From assembly GCA_900313355.1 (NCBI GenBank), contig OMQZ01000027.1:1-15447 (forward strand): a stretch of DNA of 15,447 nucleotides, read 5' to 3'. The notes below the pieces were generated by a model. That model saw only the letters and a program-made list of their open reading frames with translations. It was not told the DNA's origin and did no database searches. This DNA is from an uncultured Rhodospirillaceae bacterium. GTDB lineage: Bacteria > Pseudomonadota > Alphaproteobacteria > RF32 > CAG-239. Below, in pieces: positions 14,423 through 15,447 of this stretch (positions are counted from its first letter, which is position 1; every line of letters starts with the position of its first letter). A program made the translations under genes and the position numbers.

Positions 14423-15121
14423 ATGCTCACCTTAAAAAACATAGATGCCGGCTATGGAAAAAAGAAAGTTTTAAATGATGTGTCAGCTTTATTTAAAGCT
14501 GATTCTATCACGGTTGTGATGGGGCCGAACGGCGCCGGAAAATCAACGCTCTTAAAGGTGGCATTCGGACTTTTGAAACCTTACAAGGGAGAAGTTTTGT
14601 TTGAAGACAAAACAGTGAAAGCCTCTCCTCAGATGTTTGTGAAAAACGGCATTTTTATGGTTCCTCAGGGGCGCCGCGTTTTCAAAGATATGACGGTTAG
14701 GGAAAACATCGAACTTGCTACCGGTTTTTGGAAATCTCGCCGGAATTTTGAGGAAGAGTTTGAGCGTGTTTTAAGCTATTTTGAAGAATTAAAGCCATTC
14801 TTAAAACTACCTGCGGGCAATCTATCGGGCGGACAGCAACAAATGGTGGCGTTGGCGCGTGCTTTCATCAACAAGCCGAAAATGGTGCTTATGGATGAAC
14901 CCTCAATCGGGTTGTCTCCAAAGCTGATCAATGACACGTTTTCCAAAATTAAAGAAATAAAGGATAAAACAGGAGCGGGCTTTGTGATTGTGGAACACAA
15001 TTTAAAAACGCTTTTGCCTTTAACGGATTTTGCCTATATTCTAAAAGATGGAGCCGTCGTATATAATGGAAAATCGGAAGGCAGTGTTTTAGAAAAAATG
15101 ATGAATACCGTTTTTGAATAA
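14423..15121 (+). CDS. livF: LivF-type ATP-binding subunit
   Basis: The 232-residue ATPase has Walker A GPNGAGKST (34-42), Q-loop Gln82 in VPQGR, signature LSGGQ (134-138), Walker B MVLMDEP (154-160) and H-loop His192 in VEHN. The PQGRRVFKDMTVRENIELA stretch is typical of LivF. The length is the normal 230-240. It is the last gene of the operon, three bases after livG, using GGAG in the end of livG as ribosome site. With LivG it hydrolyses ATP to drive import. A terminator follows 41 bases after the stop. Confidence 0.96.
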   Translation: MLTLKNIDAGYGKKKVLNDVSALFKADSITVVMGPNGAGKSTLLKVAFGLLKPYKGEVLFEDKTVKASPQMFVKNGIFMVPQGRRVFKDMTVRENIELATGFWKSRRNFEEEFERVLSYFEELKPFLKLPAGNLSGGQQQMVALARAFINKPKMVLMDEPSIGLSPKLINDTFSKIKEIKDKTGAGFVIVEHNLKTLLPLTDFAYILKDGAVVYNGKSEGSVLEKMMNTVFE

Positions 15122-15137
15122 AAAAACAAAAAAACAC

Positions 15138-15165
15138 TTGAAATTTCAAAAATATGGTGTATAAA
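15138..15165 (+). promoter_or_regulatory. Possible rpsA promoter overlapping the operon terminator
   Basis: TTGAAA (15138-15143), a 16-base spacer and TATAAA (15160-15165) make a plausible promoter. Its start, near 15172, falls inside the 5' arm of the terminator hairpin (15163-15177). New transcripts would lack most of that arm and escape the terminator, while read-through from livF would be stopped. A second AT-rich candidate -10 (TATATAA) lies near 15234. Confidence 0.45.
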
Positions 15166-15200
15166 AGGCGCATCTTTAAAACAAAGGGTGCGCTTTTTTT
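15163..15200 (+). terminator. Rho-independent terminator of the liv operon
   Basis: A 15-pair stem (AAAAGGCGCATCTTT 15163-15177 with AAGGGTGCGCTTTTT 15184-15198, three G-T pairs) closes a six-base loop and ends in a T tract to 15200. The GCGCA/TGCGC core is perfect. Confidence 0.8.
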
Positions 15201-15268
15201 AAAGTTTTTTAACCACGCACAAGTCCGCTTTTTTATATAAGGTCTGGCATTTTTTGAAATATTTTTTT

Positions 15269-15447
15269 ATGACTACAGAATTTAAAATCCCCGAAACAAC
15301 AGAAAACTTTGAAGAACTCTTAAATGAGCAGTTCGGCGATAAAGGTATTGTCGGCTCTGTTGTTAAAGGCACAATCATTCGCTTAACAGACGATTTTGCA
15401 ACAGTTGATGTCGGCTTAAAATCAGAAGGTCGCATTCCGCTTCGCGA
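15269..15447 (+). CDS. rpsA: 30S ribosomal protein S1, 5' part only
   Basis: The 59 complete codons begin MTTEFKIPETTENFEELLNE and continue into the first S1 (OB-fold) repeat, GSVVKGTIIRLTDDFATVDVG, then LKSEGRIPL. This is the typical start of bacterial S1, which brings mRNA to the 30S subunit. The gene runs off the right edge. The bases before the ATG are T-rich (ATTTTTTT) with no Shine-Dalgarno. This fits the family, since rpsA is often translated without a strong SD and autoregulated by S1 on its U-rich leader. In many proteobacteria cmk precedes rpsA; here livF does. Confidence 0.93.
   Translation, partial: MTTEFKIPETTENFEELLNEQFGDKGIVGSVVKGTIIRLTDDFATVDVGLKSEGRIPLR

Noticed and set aside
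2160..15121. Urea (Urt) or short-chain amide importer
   Set aside because: The permeases and ATPases are similar in these subfamilies, but there are no urea or amidase genes nearby and several pockets keep the amino acid pattern; it remains possible for some of the ligands but cannot be supported.

Overview
The window is AT-rich, densely coded DNA from a Gram-negative bacterium. Two things suggest an alphaproteobacterium, perhaps of the AT-rich host-associated kind: the 41-residue, cysteine-poor form of ribosomal protein L36, and the diderm style of the secreted proteins and lipoproteins. This assignment is an inference of moderate to low confidence; no rRNA or other strong phylogenetic marker is complete here.

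Layout. Positions 1-481 hold the 5' part of a leftward gene for a secreted protein of unknown function, which runs off the left edge. A divergent intergenic region (482-638) carries a promoter for it and a near-consensus promoter for rpmJ (639-764). After the rpmJ terminator comes a monocistronic gene for a Liv-type substrate-binding lipoprotein (SBP1, 925-2031) with its own promoter. It ends in a terminator that is an exact copy, with flanking bases, of the one after rpmJ. A second promoter (2103-2131) starts a 13-kb operon of 13 genes: livH, nine tandem substrate-binding lipoproteins (SBP2-SBP10), livM, livG and livF. It ends in a terminator at 15163-15200. The window closes inside rpsA (ribosomal protein S1).

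How it works together. LivH and LivM form the membrane channel, and LivG and LivF are the ATPases of one complete branched-chain-amino-acid-type (HAAT) ABC importer. One channel appears to be served by ten paralogous lipid-anchored binding proteins. They share a nearly invariant signal peptide, lipobox (C-K at the lipidation site) and fold motifs, but differ at the three positions that line up with the ligand-contacting residues of E. coli LivJ. SBP4, SBP6 and SBP9 keep the Ser / Ser-or-Thr / Glu pattern expected for an alpha-amino acid. SBP3 and SBP7 share an Asp / Trp / Asp pattern, and the others each have their own combination. The simplest reading is a bank of binding proteins that widens the substrate range of a single importer. 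No regulator gene is visible next to it.

The operon is very compact (gaps of 0-11 nt). In most genes the last two or three codons form the Shine-Dalgarno sequence of the next gene, so translation is probably coupled. The 5' ends of SBP5 and SBP7-SBP9 are almost identical at DNA level while the mature parts differ strongly. This points to tandem duplication, gene conversion and possible array-size variation.
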